A stretch of DNA of 64,000 nt, taken from Bacteroidales bacterium (GTDB lineage Bacteria > Bacteroidota > Bacteroidia > Bacteroidales > UBA932). This document shows positions 55,382-62,878 of the stretch, in pieces. The notes beneath the pieces were generated by a model. The model worked only from the letters and a program-made list of their open reading frames with translations, ran no database searches and was not told where the DNA came from. Position 1 is the stretch's first letter; every line of letters begins with the position of its first letter. The position numbers and the translations under genes were made by a program. The stretch covers positions 150,054-214,053 of the forward strand of contig JAFUJQ010000029.1 of NCBI GenBank assembly GCA_017473705.1, given 5' to 3'.

Positions 55382-56164
55382 ATGAAAAACATCTGGAAAC
55401 ATATAATAAACATAGCATTTGCCATACTGCTGGTCTGCGTGCTCACTGCCGCTTTCCTTCTGGGGTCGTCATCCAGGAAGGACATACGTTGCAAAGGTGT
55501 GACGATAACCGTCACTGACAGTGCCACGAACCAGTTCATCACCCCTCAGGAAATCAGGAAATTTCTTGAGGAAGAATATACCGACGGATATATAGGAGAG
55601 CCTATTGACAGCATAAACCTGACAAGAATCGAGGAGATACTGGACAGCAAGAGCGCCATCCTGAAGAGCCAGGCATTCACGACCAAAGACAGTCTGCTCA
55701 ACATCATTGTCACCCAGAGGAAGCCTGTCGTGAGATTCCAGAAATCCTATGGAGGCTTCTACGCTGACAAGGACGGACATCTCTTCCCTCTACAAAGCAC
55801 CTATGCCTCGCATGTCATCATAGTAGACGGACACATACCGCTGAAGCTGGAATACTGTTACACCGGCAAGCTGGAAAACGACGAGGAAAAGAAATGGCTC
55901 AACGACATGGTCGCCATGGTGAATCATATAGAAGAGAGCAGGATCTGGAAGGACAAGATAGTGCAGATGACAGTCGGAGAGGACGGAGAACTGACTCTTG
56001 TTCCACGTGAAGGCAATGAAAAGTTCCTGTTCGGACAGCCTGATGACCTGAAGGGCAAATTCGAAAGAATGGAAATATATTACAAGAGTGTACGCAAGGA
56101 CAAGGGAGAGGATTACTATTCTCTCGTAGATGTCAGATACGAAGGACAATTGGTTTGCAGATAG
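55382..56164 (+). CDS. ftsQ: cell division protein FtsQ
   Basis: A 260-residue bitopic protein with a transmembrane helix (about 9-31) and a periplasmic POTRA-like beta domain followed by the FtsQ/DivIB domain; the TQRKPVVRFQKSYGGFYADKDGHLFP segment is typical. It bridges the FtsB/FtsL-like proteins. Position between murC and ftsA supports the call. Confidence 0.9.
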   Translation: MKNIWKHIINIAFAILLVCVLTAAFLLGSSSRKDIRCKGVTITVTDSATNQFITPQEIRKFLEEEYTDGYIGEPIDSINLTRIEEILDSKSAILKSQAFTTKDSLLNIIVTQRKPVVRFQKSYGGFYADKDGHLFPLQSTYASHVIIVDGHIPLKLEYCYTGKLENDEEKKWLNDMVAMVNHIEESRIWKDKIVQMTVGEDGELTLVPREGNEKFLFGQPDDLKGKFERMEIYYKSVRKDKGEDYYSLVDVRYEGQLVCR

Positions 56165-56176
56165 AATATAAGAGAT

Positions 56177-57772
56177 ATGAGTGATCTTACTGAAAAACAC
56201 ATAGTGGCGATCGATCTTGGAACATCCAAGATCGCACTTACCGTAGCAAAGGTGAGCGGGGATGATGTACAGATAGTATATCACAACTGGAAGGACACCC
56301 CGCCGGCTGGAATCAAGTACAGCGGCGTGTATAACATACGTGAGGCGTATGGACCTCTCGCATTCCTCATCAAGGATGCGGAAGAGGCTCTCTGCATAAA
56401 GATCAACCAGGCGGTCATCGGAATGCCAAAGTACCCTATCCGCCACGAAACCAACAGCGGAAAGATCCAGGACCGAGGCGAGGACACCGAAATCACTGCA
56501 GAGGACATCGCAAACCTCAAGAGGTTCGCACAGGAGACCTACCCTTTGAATGACCCCAAGAAGGAGGCCATCTACGGAGCAGTGGCTCAGTCTTTCTCTG
56601 ACGGAGAATATTTCCAGATCATCGAGGATGAGATCATCGGAATGACCAGCGACGTGCTCGAAGGACATTTCAAGATATTCATCGGACGCAAGAGAGACCT
56701 CAAGAACGCAGACGAACTTCTGAAGAGGGCAGGCATTTCATCGAAGAAGAAATACTTTACCGCCGAAACCACTGCCAAGGCCGTCCTCACAGACATCGAG
56801 ATGGAGAACGGAGTCGCACATATCGACTTCGGAGGAGGCAGCACATCCGTGACCATATATCACGGAAACATCATGCGCCACTACGCATCGATTCCATTCG
56901 GAGGAAAGAACATCACTCATGACATAAAGAACGAGCTTCAGATATCGGAGAGACTTGCAGAGAACATCAAGCTCGCATTCGGCGCCTGCCTGCCTGACAA
57001 GCTCCAGAGCCTGAGCGAGAAGGTGCTTGTCATCAGCGGCCAGACTGCAGTGCAGCAGAAGGAAGTCACTGTGAAGTACCTCTCGGAAATCATCACTGCC
57101 CGTGTAGAGGAAATCATGCAGGCCATACTCTATGAAATCAGCGAAAGCGGTCTTGCAGAGCATCTCAGAGGCGGAATCGTCATCACAGGAGGAGGCGCCC
57201 GCACAGCAAATCTGGGTCTTCTCATAAGCCAGATGTCAGGATACAAGGTAAGAATCGGCTATCCTCTTACCGGATATTCATTCCAGGGCATAGAAGGTGT
57301 CACCGACAGCAGCGCCGCGACTTCGATGGGTCTGATAAAGGCCGCCCTTGAAGAGGAAGGTATGAACTGTGCAGTCTATGAGGAAGGCTATCACACTGAG
57401 GTGGAGGAGCAGGATGAGGTCATTACAGCTGAAATCCCGTCTGAGGCAATGCCTGTCGAGTATGTGGCGGAAGAGGTAGTGGAAGTCGCACCAGAGGCCC
57501 AGGAAGTGGTGCCCGAGCCTGAGGATACCTTTGTAGAGACGATTGTTCCGGAGGTTGTGGAAGAAGAGAGCCAGGAACTCTATGGTCCGGAGTCTGAACC
57601 TGACGAAGCACCGGAAGAGGAGGCTGAAGAAGACGACTATGATCCGGAATTGGAGGATGACGACGAGAAGACAGGACACAGCTTCATAGATATCTTCTGG
57701 GGCGGAATCAGAAAAAGAATCAGGAAGGTTGAAGAAAAGACCGACGAAATTATCGATGGCATGGCGAAATAG
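56177..57772 (+). CDS. ftsA: cell division protein FtsA with long acidic C-terminal extension
   Basis: A 531-residue actin-fold ATPase that ties FtsZ to the membrane. Phosphate loops: AIDLGTSKIAL (about 11-21) and HIDFGGGSTSVTI (about 216-228); adenosine site GGIVITGGGAR. The core ends near residue 395. A 110-residue linker of Glu/Val/Pro/Asp follows, then the basic amphipathic segment FIDIFWGGIRKRIRKVEEK near the C-terminus, which fits the membrane-targeting helix. The length and acidity of the linker are unusual compared with E. coli FtsA (420 aa). Confidence 0.93.
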   Translation: MSDLTEKHIVAIDLGTSKIALTVAKVSGDDVQIVYHNWKDTPPAGIKYSGVYNIREAYGPLAFLIKDAEEALCIKINQAVIGMPKYPIRHETNSGKIQDRGEDTEITAEDIANLKRFAQETYPLNDPKKEAIYGAVAQSFSDGEYFQIIEDEIIGMTSDVLEGHFKIFIGRKRDLKNADELLKRAGISSKKKYFTAETTAKAVLTDIEMENGVAHIDFGGGSTSVTIYHGNIMRHYASIPFGGKNITHDIKNELQISERLAENIKLAFGACLPDKLQSLSEKVLVISGQTAVQQKEVTVKYLSEIITARVEEIMQAILYEISESGLAEHLRGGIVITGGGARTANLGLLISQMSGYKVRIGYPLTGYSFQGIEGVTDSSAATSMGLIKAALEEEGMNCAVYEEGYHTEVEEQDEVITAEIPSEAMPVEYVAEEVVEVAPEAQEVVPEPEDTFVETIVPEVVEEESQELYGPESEPDEAPEEEAEEDDYDPELEDDDEKTGHSFIDIFWGGIRKRIRKVEEKTDEIIDGMAK

Positions 57773-57786
57773 GAGGAGACAAAGAG

Positions 57787-59055
57787 ATGACAGACATAAA
57801 CTTATCAGAACTTGAGGTGACCTTTACAGACTGGTTGCCTGAAAATTCGATAATCAAGGTTATCGGAGTAGGCGGCGGAGGATGCAACGCTGTCAACTAC
57901 ATGTACAACAAGAGGATCCAGGGATGCATATTCATCGTATGCAACACTGACTCGCAGTCCCTCAAGAAGAGCCCTGTACCTATCAGGATACAGCTCGGTA
58001 CTGGTCTCGGCGCAGGATGCAATCCTACCGAGGGACGCAATTGCGCACTCAACTCCCAGCAGGAGATTGAGGAGAAGGTGTTCAGCACCAAGACAGACAT
58101 GCTCTTCATCACTGCCGGTATGGGTGGCGGAACCGGTACCGGAGCCGCACCAGTGATTGCCGCAATGGCAAAGAACAAGGGCATCCTCACGGTAGGAGTC
58201 GTGACACTGCCTTTCAAGAATGAAGGCAACGAGTCCCTTGCAAAGGCAATCGACGGCATCTATGAGCTTCAGAAGAATGTGGACAGCCTCATAATCATAA
58301 ACAACGAGAAGATATACACCCATTACGGCGGGCTCCTCATTCATGAGGCCTTCCCTAAGACTGACGAGGTGCTTTCGACTGCTGTCCAGGGCATCATCGA
58401 GATTATCAACAAGCCTGGTTACGTCAATGTAGACTTCAAGGATGTGAAGTCCATGATGACAAACAGCGGCATGGCTCTGATGGGTTGCGGCAAGGGCGAA
58501 GGCAAAGACCGCATAAGGGAGGCCGTCACTGGTGCCATCGCATCGCCGCTCCTCAACGACTTTGACATCAAGACAGCGAAGAATGTGCTCTTGAACATCA
58601 CATGTGGATATAATGAGAAAGGACTCCTCATGGATGACCTGGCCGAAATCGACCGCCTTATGTCCGAGCAGCTCGGAGAGAAGACCAACAGATTCAAGAG
58701 AGGTATCGTCTACGAGATGGATCCGGAGTTCGCTGACAAGGTGACAATTACTATGATCGCAACCGGATTCGAGATGCAGCGCCTCAGTGAAATCACCGAT
58801 GTGAACCTCGGAAACATAATCAGGATAGATCAGAACTTCAGATATGAAAGAGGCAGCACGGTCGGCTGCGAAGCGATCGAGACTCCGGAGATGCCGAGCG
58901 AGAAGATCGGTTTCAACACCGCGAGCATCAAGACCGAATTCGACTTCGGCAAGAGCGGAAAGCCTGTCCTGCTTGTAGGAGAATTCGACGACAAGAGCGA
59001 GCTGGAGAACACGGCAGCCATCAGAAGAAAAGGTAAGAAAGATAAAACAGAATAA
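57787..59055 (+). CDS. ftsZ: cell division GTPase FtsZ
   Basis: A 422-residue tubulin-fold GTPase forming the division ring. GTP-binding elements: GVGGGGCNAV (about 24-33), the tubulin signature GGGTGTGAAP (about 116-125) and the catalytic-loop region near NVDFKDVKSMM. The C-terminal tail ends SELENTAAIRRKGKKDKTE. The position corresponds to the conserved tail peptide that binds FtsA, but the usual Pro-hydrophobic-Leu-Arg core is degenerate. A GGAGG ribosome-binding site precedes the ATG. A 417-codon open frame lies antisense to it and is not considered a gene. Confidence 0.95.
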   Translation: MTDINLSELEVTFTDWLPENSIIKVIGVGGGGCNAVNYMYNKRIQGCIFIVCNTDSQSLKKSPVPIRIQLGTGLGAGCNPTEGRNCALNSQQEIEEKVFSTKTDMLFITAGMGGGTGTGAAPVIAAMAKNKGILTVGVVTLPFKNEGNESLAKAIDGIYELQKNVDSLIIINNEKIYTHYGGLLIHEAFPKTDEVLSTAVQGIIEIINKPGYVNVDFKDVKSMMTNSGMALMGCGKGEGKDRIREAVTGAIASPLLNDFDIKTAKNVLLNITCGYNEKGLLMDDLAEIDRLMSEQLGEKTNRFKRGIVYEMDPEFADKVTITMIATGFEMQRLSEITDVNLGNIIRIDQNFRYERGSTVGCEAIETPEMPSEKIGFNTASIKTEFDFGKSGKPVLLVGEFDDKSELENTAAIRRKGKKDKTE

Positions 59056-59058
59056 CAT

Positions 59059-60693
59059 ATGACAAGGAAAACAAGAGTAAGGTTTGCACCTTCACCTACA
59101 GGCCCTCTCCACATGGGAGGAGTCAGAACTGCTCTTTACAACTATCTCTTCGCCAAACAGCATGGAGGAGACTTCATCATCCGTATCGAAGATACAGACT
59201 CACAGAGATTCGTTCCGGGAGCAGAGAAGTATATCATCGAAGCCCTCAACTGGTGCGGCATCATTCCTGACGAAGGAGTAGACGCAGAGGGCAATGTAGT
59301 GGAGACCGCTTCAGAGCGTCATCCGCATGCTCCGTACAGACAGAGCCAGAGAAAGCCTATCTATCGTCAGTATGCCGAGCAGCTCGTGGCTGACGGATTT
59401 GCATACTATGCATTCGACACAGCCGAAGAGCTCGGAGCAAAGCGCGCCGAGATGGAGGCTGCCGGCCAGACATTCATCTATGGTCAGACAACACGCCTGG
59501 GCCTTCGCAACTCGCTTTCGATGCATGAAGAGGAATGGCGTCCACTGCTCGAGAGCCGCACAGACTGGACCATCCGTTTCAAGATGCCGGAGAACAGGGT
59601 TGTGAAGATGGATGACCTCATCCGTGGACACGTTGAGGTGAATACTTCGACTCTCGACGACAAGGTGCTCTGGAAGAGGACTGATGAGCTTCCTACATAC
59701 CACCTTGCAAACATCGTGGACGACCATCTCATGGAGATTACTGAGGTGATCCGTGGAGAAGAGTGGCTTCCTTCGCTTCCTCTTCACTATCTGCTCTACG
59801 AGGCATTCGGATGGACAGAGACTCAGCCTCGCTTCGCCCACCTTTCGCTTCTCCTGAAGCCTGACGGAAAGGGTAAGCTCAGCAAGCGCGACGGCGACCG
59901 CCTCGGATTCCCTGTATTCCCGCTCAAGTGGGTAAATGCAGAGGGAGAGATCTCACGCGGATATCGTGAGGACGGATACTTCCCTGAGGCATTCGTGAAT
60001 CTCCTGGCGATGCTCGGATGGAATCCGGGAACAGAGCAGGAGCTCTTCTCGCTCGAGGAACTCATCGGAGCGTTCTCGCTGGAGAGAGTCATCAAGTCAG
60101 GTGCCCGTTTCAATGCAGACAAGGCCAAGTGGTACAACAAGGAATATCTCCGCACAAAGAGCGTGGAGGAGCTCACTTCGCTCTATATTCCTATTCTCGA
60201 ATCACATGGTCTTCAGATCGTAGACTGCCCGGCATGCGCGCTGACTGCAGGTTCAGAGATGACAGTTACAGGTGCTGACTTCGAAAATAAGATCTTCTCA
60301 CGCCAGTATGTGGAGAGAATCGTGGCATTGATCCAGGAAAGAGCCACATTCGTGGCCGACTTCTGGGATATCGCTCCATACCTCTTCGTCGCTCCTGTGG
60401 AATTCGTGGAGAAGGATGCTGCAAAGTTCTGGAAGGAAGAGAACTATACTCTTGCTCTCCAGGTTGCCGACTTCATCCTCGGCTTTGAGGGAGAATTCAC
60501 CAAGGAAGCTCTCGAAGGACCGCTCGAGGAGTTCATACGCGGCAACGAATGGCCTATGGGCAAGGTGATGAACTGCCTGAGACTCGCAATGGTCGGCGGC
60601 TCGAACGGCCTGGGCATCGCAGACATCGTGACCCTCATAGGAAAGAAAGAATTCGCAAAACGAATCGAATACATAAAGAGCAAGCTTTGCTAA
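59059..60693 (+). CDS. gltX: glutamyl-tRNA synthetase
   Basis: A 544-residue class I synthetase with the HIGH-type motif APSPTGPLHMGG (residues about 10-21), RIEDTD, and the KMSKS-type motif GKLSKRDG near 275. It starts 3 nt after the ftsZ stop and ends at a strong terminator, so it appears to be part of the division cluster transcript. It could charge both tRNA-Glu and tRNA-Gln if no GlnRS exists; that cannot be judged here. Confidence 0.95.
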   Translation: MTRKTRVRFAPSPTGPLHMGGVRTALYNYLFAKQHGGDFIIRIEDTDSQRFVPGAEKYIIEALNWCGIIPDEGVDAEGNVVETASERHPHAPYRQSQRKPIYRQYAEQLVADGFAYYAFDTAEELGAKRAEMEAAGQTFIYGQTTRLGLRNSLSMHEEEWRPLLESRTDWTIRFKMPENRVVKMDDLIRGHVEVNTSTLDDKVLWKRTDELPTYHLANIVDDHLMEITEVIRGEEWLPSLPLHYLLYEAFGWTETQPRFAHLSLLLKPDGKGKLSKRDGDRLGFPVFPLKWVNAEGEISRGYREDGYFPEAFVNLLAMLGWNPGTEQELFSLEELIGAFSLERVIKSGARFNADKAKWYNKEYLRTKSVEELTSLYIPILESHGLQIVDCPACALTAGSEMTVTGADFENKIFSRQYVERIVALIQERATFVADFWDIAPYLFVAPVEFVEKDAAKFWKEENYTLALQVADFILGFEGEFTKEALEGPLEEFIRGNEWPMGKVMNCLRLAMVGGSNGLGIADIVTLIGKKEFAKRIEYIKSKLC

Positions 60694-60699
60694 ACAAAG

Positions 60700-60728
60700 G
60701 AGGCTGGTTTCGAAAACCAGCCTCTTTT
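60700..60728. terminator. terminator of the dcw-gltX transcript
   Basis: Perfect 11-bp stem GAGGCTGGTTT (60700-60710) and AAACCAGCCTC (60714-60724) around CGA, followed by TTTT on the plus strand. On the minus strand the same hairpin is followed by CTTTGTTT, so it may serve the small-protein operon too. Confidence 0.85.
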
Positions 60729-60832
60729 CAGTTATTATTCTTTTCTTCTTTCTTCATCTTGATATATTCGACAGTAATGCCGATGATGCTGACTATCGCC
60801 ATAAAACTTAGAATTGCCACAGATGGTCCCAT
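60728..60832 (-). CDS. 34-residue single-helix membrane peptide
   Basis: An open frame from ATG 60832 to TGA 60728 encodes 34 residues: a hydrophobic helix (SVAILSFMAIVSIIGITVEY) followed by a strongly charged Lys/Glu/Asn tail. It begins 1 nt after the stop of the 64-residue membrane protein upstream (TGATATG), which argues for a real coupled gene. No family is recognised. It ends at the bidirectional terminator. Confidence 0.55.
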   Translation of the reverse strand: MGPSVAILSFMAIVSIIGITVEYIKMKKEEKNNN

Positions 60833-60833
60833 A

Positions 60834-61028
60834 TCACTTCTTTTTTCTAAAATAAAACAAACCCCACAACAAAGTCAAGACAGCTACGGAAACTCCTATG
60901 ACATACATCAGCACTCTTGAAGATGAAATGTCATTAAAGGATGCCGTTATCAATACTGCCGTAATGACATACTTGGATACATCTATCAGATAATCTCCAA
61001 ATTTTTCTTTAGTCCCCTCTTTATCCAT
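60834..61028 (-). CDS. 64-residue two-helix membrane protein
   Basis: A small protein with a charged N-terminus (MDKEGTKEKFGDYL) and two hydrophobic helices (about 17-30 and 40-57), ending FYFRKKK. It may belong to one of the small Bacteroidota DUF families, which I cannot name with confidence. A full-consensus promoter ends 2 nt before its ATG. It is followed directly by a 34-codon membrane peptide gene. Confidence 0.7.
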   Translation of the reverse strand: MDKEGTKEKFGDYLIDVSKYVITAVLITASFNDISSSRVLMYVIGVSVAVLTLLWGLFYFRKKK

Positions 61029-61030
61029 CA

Positions 61031-61060
61031 CAAAAATAGTTTAAAATTATTTCTCTGCAA
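61031..61060 (-). promoter_or_regulatory. promoter of the small membrane protein operon
   Basis: Minus strand TTG (61060-61058), 19-nt spacer, TATTTTTG (61038-61031). Exact consensus. The box ends only 2 nt from the ATG at 61028, implying a leaderless message or a different start codon. The rest of 61061-61142 is T-rich and holds nothing else I can support. Confidence 0.7.
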
Positions 61061-61142
61061 AATTACAGACGGGACCAATATATTAACTCTTCTGATAATA
61101 TCTGTTGTTTTTGTATGATACAACTGCAGTTTTTTCTTTTTC

Positions 61143-62282
61143 TTATAATTTTTTCTCTTTTTTATAGATTCTGGAGAGTGTATTCATGATGTTGAGAGTG
61201 GCTACTGATGGCTGCAGGGCTGTCTGAAGAGGTGTTTCCGGGGGTGTTATAGGGCAGATTGCTGTGAATGACGGATGGGACCGGATCTCTGCTCTGCCGC
61301 ATATCGCCAACACCGGTATGCCTCGTATTCCGGCACGCCGTGCCACTGCATAAGGCAGTTTTCCTGTCATGGTCTGGGCATCAATTCTACCCTCACCCGT
61401 TATGACAAGATCTGCATCCTTGATGATCTCGTCAAACCCTATGGCGTCCAGGACCATCTCGGCACCCCTCCGGAGCTCGGCATTCAGGAATGCCTTGAAC
61501 GCTCCTCCCAAACCTCCGGCAGCGCCTGCTCCGGGCATATCTGCCACCTGAATCCCCATTTCACGGGCTATCAGATCCGCCATATTCCTCAACCCGTCGT
61601 CCAGACGGATGACCATTTCAGGTGTGGCGCCCTTTTGAGGCGCATATACATATGCAGCCCCTTTCGTTCCATGGAAAGGCGAGTCGACATCGCATGCGAC
61701 AATGAACTCTGACCGCATCGCATCCGTACGGATATGTGACAAATCTATTGTCACCACTTTTGAAAGGGATTCTCCGCATCCAGCCAAATCATTTCCGTTC
61801 TGGTCAAGAAAACGGCATCCCAGGACTTTCATCATGCCCATTCCGGCATCATTGGTCGCACTTCCGCCTATCCCGATCAGGAACCTGCGGCATCCGCGGT
61901 CCAATGCATCGGCAATCATCTGACCGGTGCCATATGTCGAAGCCAGCAACGGATTCCTTTCTTCATGTTTGAGCAATGTCAGACCGCTTGCCGATGACAT
62001 TTCCATAACTGCTGTATAACCATCACTCAATATGGCATATTCCGCCATGCACGGCCTTCCAAGCGGGTCTGACACCTCGGCAGAGACGCGACGGCCTCCC
62101 ATAGTCTCGAGCAAAGCATCAACGGTCCCCTCGCCTCCGTCGGCGACCGCAAGCTTGACTACCTGACAGTCGGGACAGCACTTGCGGATACCCGCCTCAA
62201 CCCCTTCAGCGACCTGCATCGAGGTGAGGCAGCCTTTGAAAGAGTCAGAGGCTACAACAACTTTATGAAATATTCCCGACAT
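61143..62282 (-). CDS. glycerate kinase (type 1)
   Basis: A 379-residue GlxK/GarK-family kinase with VVASDSFKGCLTS at the N-terminus, ADGGEGTVDAL, GIGGSATNDAGMGMM and ITGEGRIDAQT. It phosphorylates glycerate to 2- or 3-phosphoglycerate. Monocistronic, divergent from rpiB. A TATATTTG box lies 5 nt before the ATG. Confidence 0.92.
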   Translation of the reverse strand: MSGIFHKVVVASDSFKGCLTSMQVAEGVEAGIRKCCPDCQVVKLAVADGGEGTVDALLETMGGRRVSAEVSDPLGRPCMAEYAILSDGYTAVMEMSSASGLTLLKHEERNPLLASTYGTGQMIADALDRGCRRFLIGIGGSATNDAGMGMMKVLGCRFLDQNGNDLAGCGESLSKVVTIDLSHIRTDAMRSEFIVACDVDSPFHGTKGAAYVYAPQKGATPEMVIRLDDGLRNMADLIAREMGIQVADMPGAGAAGGLGGAFKAFLNAELRRGAEMVLDAIGFDEIIKDADLVITGEGRIDAQTMTGKLPYAVARRAGIRGIPVLAICGRAEIRSHPSFTAICPITPPETPLQTALQPSVATLNIMNTLSRIYKKEKKL

Positions 62283-62440
62283 CCTTGCAAATATACTCTT
62301 TTTACTACTAAATTTGCATAATCATACAACTTTAGAGCGAAGCGAAGGCAAGTCCTTTCCCCGAGGGAAAGGATTTTGCACGACCTTCCACAAAGCACAA
62401 GAAAAACAAAACTTTACCACTACATACTACTTTAGAAAAT
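62283..62440. promoter_or_regulatory. divergent intergenic region with palindrome
   Basis: Contains TATATTTG on the minus strand (62295-62288) for glycerate kinase and a perfect 9-bp hairpin TCCTTTCCC-CGA-GGGAAAGGA (62353-62373) between the two divergent genes. The hairpin cannot be a terminator for either neighbour. It may be another dispersed repeat or an operator. I see no gene here. Confidence 0.5.
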
Positions 62441-62872
62441 ATGAAGATCGGGATTTGTAACGACCACGCTGGAGTAGACTACAAGAACCAGCTGTCAGAG
62501 TATCTTAAAGGAAAAGGCTTCGAGATCGTTAACTTCGGCACTGACACAACCGCGAGCATGGACTATCCGGATGTCGCTCATCCGCTCGCGTCAGCTGTGG
62601 AGAACGGAGATGTTGACCTCGGCATCGCATTCTGCGGCACCGGAAATGGCATGGCCATGGCCCTCAACAAGCACCAGGGCATCCGCGCAGGACTCTGCTG
62701 GTCAGCGGAGATCGGCAAGCTCATCAAGCAGCACAACAACGCTAACGTGCTCGTGATGCCTGCACGCTTCATTCCTTTCGATACTGTCATCGAGATTGTT
62801 GACGCATGGCTTGGCGAGACTTTCGAGGGCGGACGTCACCAGAACCGCATCGACAAGATACCTTGTAAATAA
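62441..62872 (+). CDS. rpiB: ribose-5-phosphate isomerase B
   Basis: A 143-residue RpiB/LacAB-family isomerase interconverting ribose-5-phosphate and ribulose-5-phosphate. The catalytic Cys is in GIAFCGTGNGMAMA (about 66-79), with DHAG near the N-terminus and the HNNANVLVMPAR segment. truB starts 6 nt after the stop. Confidence 0.93.
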   Translation: MKIGICNDHAGVDYKNQLSEYLKGKGFEIVNFGTDTTASMDYPDVAHPLASAVENGDVDLGIAFCGTGNGMAMALNKHQGIRAGLCWSAEIGKLIKQHNNANVLVMPARFIPFDTVIEIVDAWLGETFEGGRHQNRIDKIPCK

Positions 62873-62878
62873 TTCATT

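Noticed and set aside
55790-56668. 292-codon antisense frame across the ftsQ-ftsA junction
   Set aside because: It spans two well-supported genes and has no family resemblance.
57805-59058. 417-codon open frame antisense to ftsZ
   Set aside because: It mirrors the codon structure of ftsZ on the other strand, has no recognisable domain and no start context. ftsZ is unambiguous.
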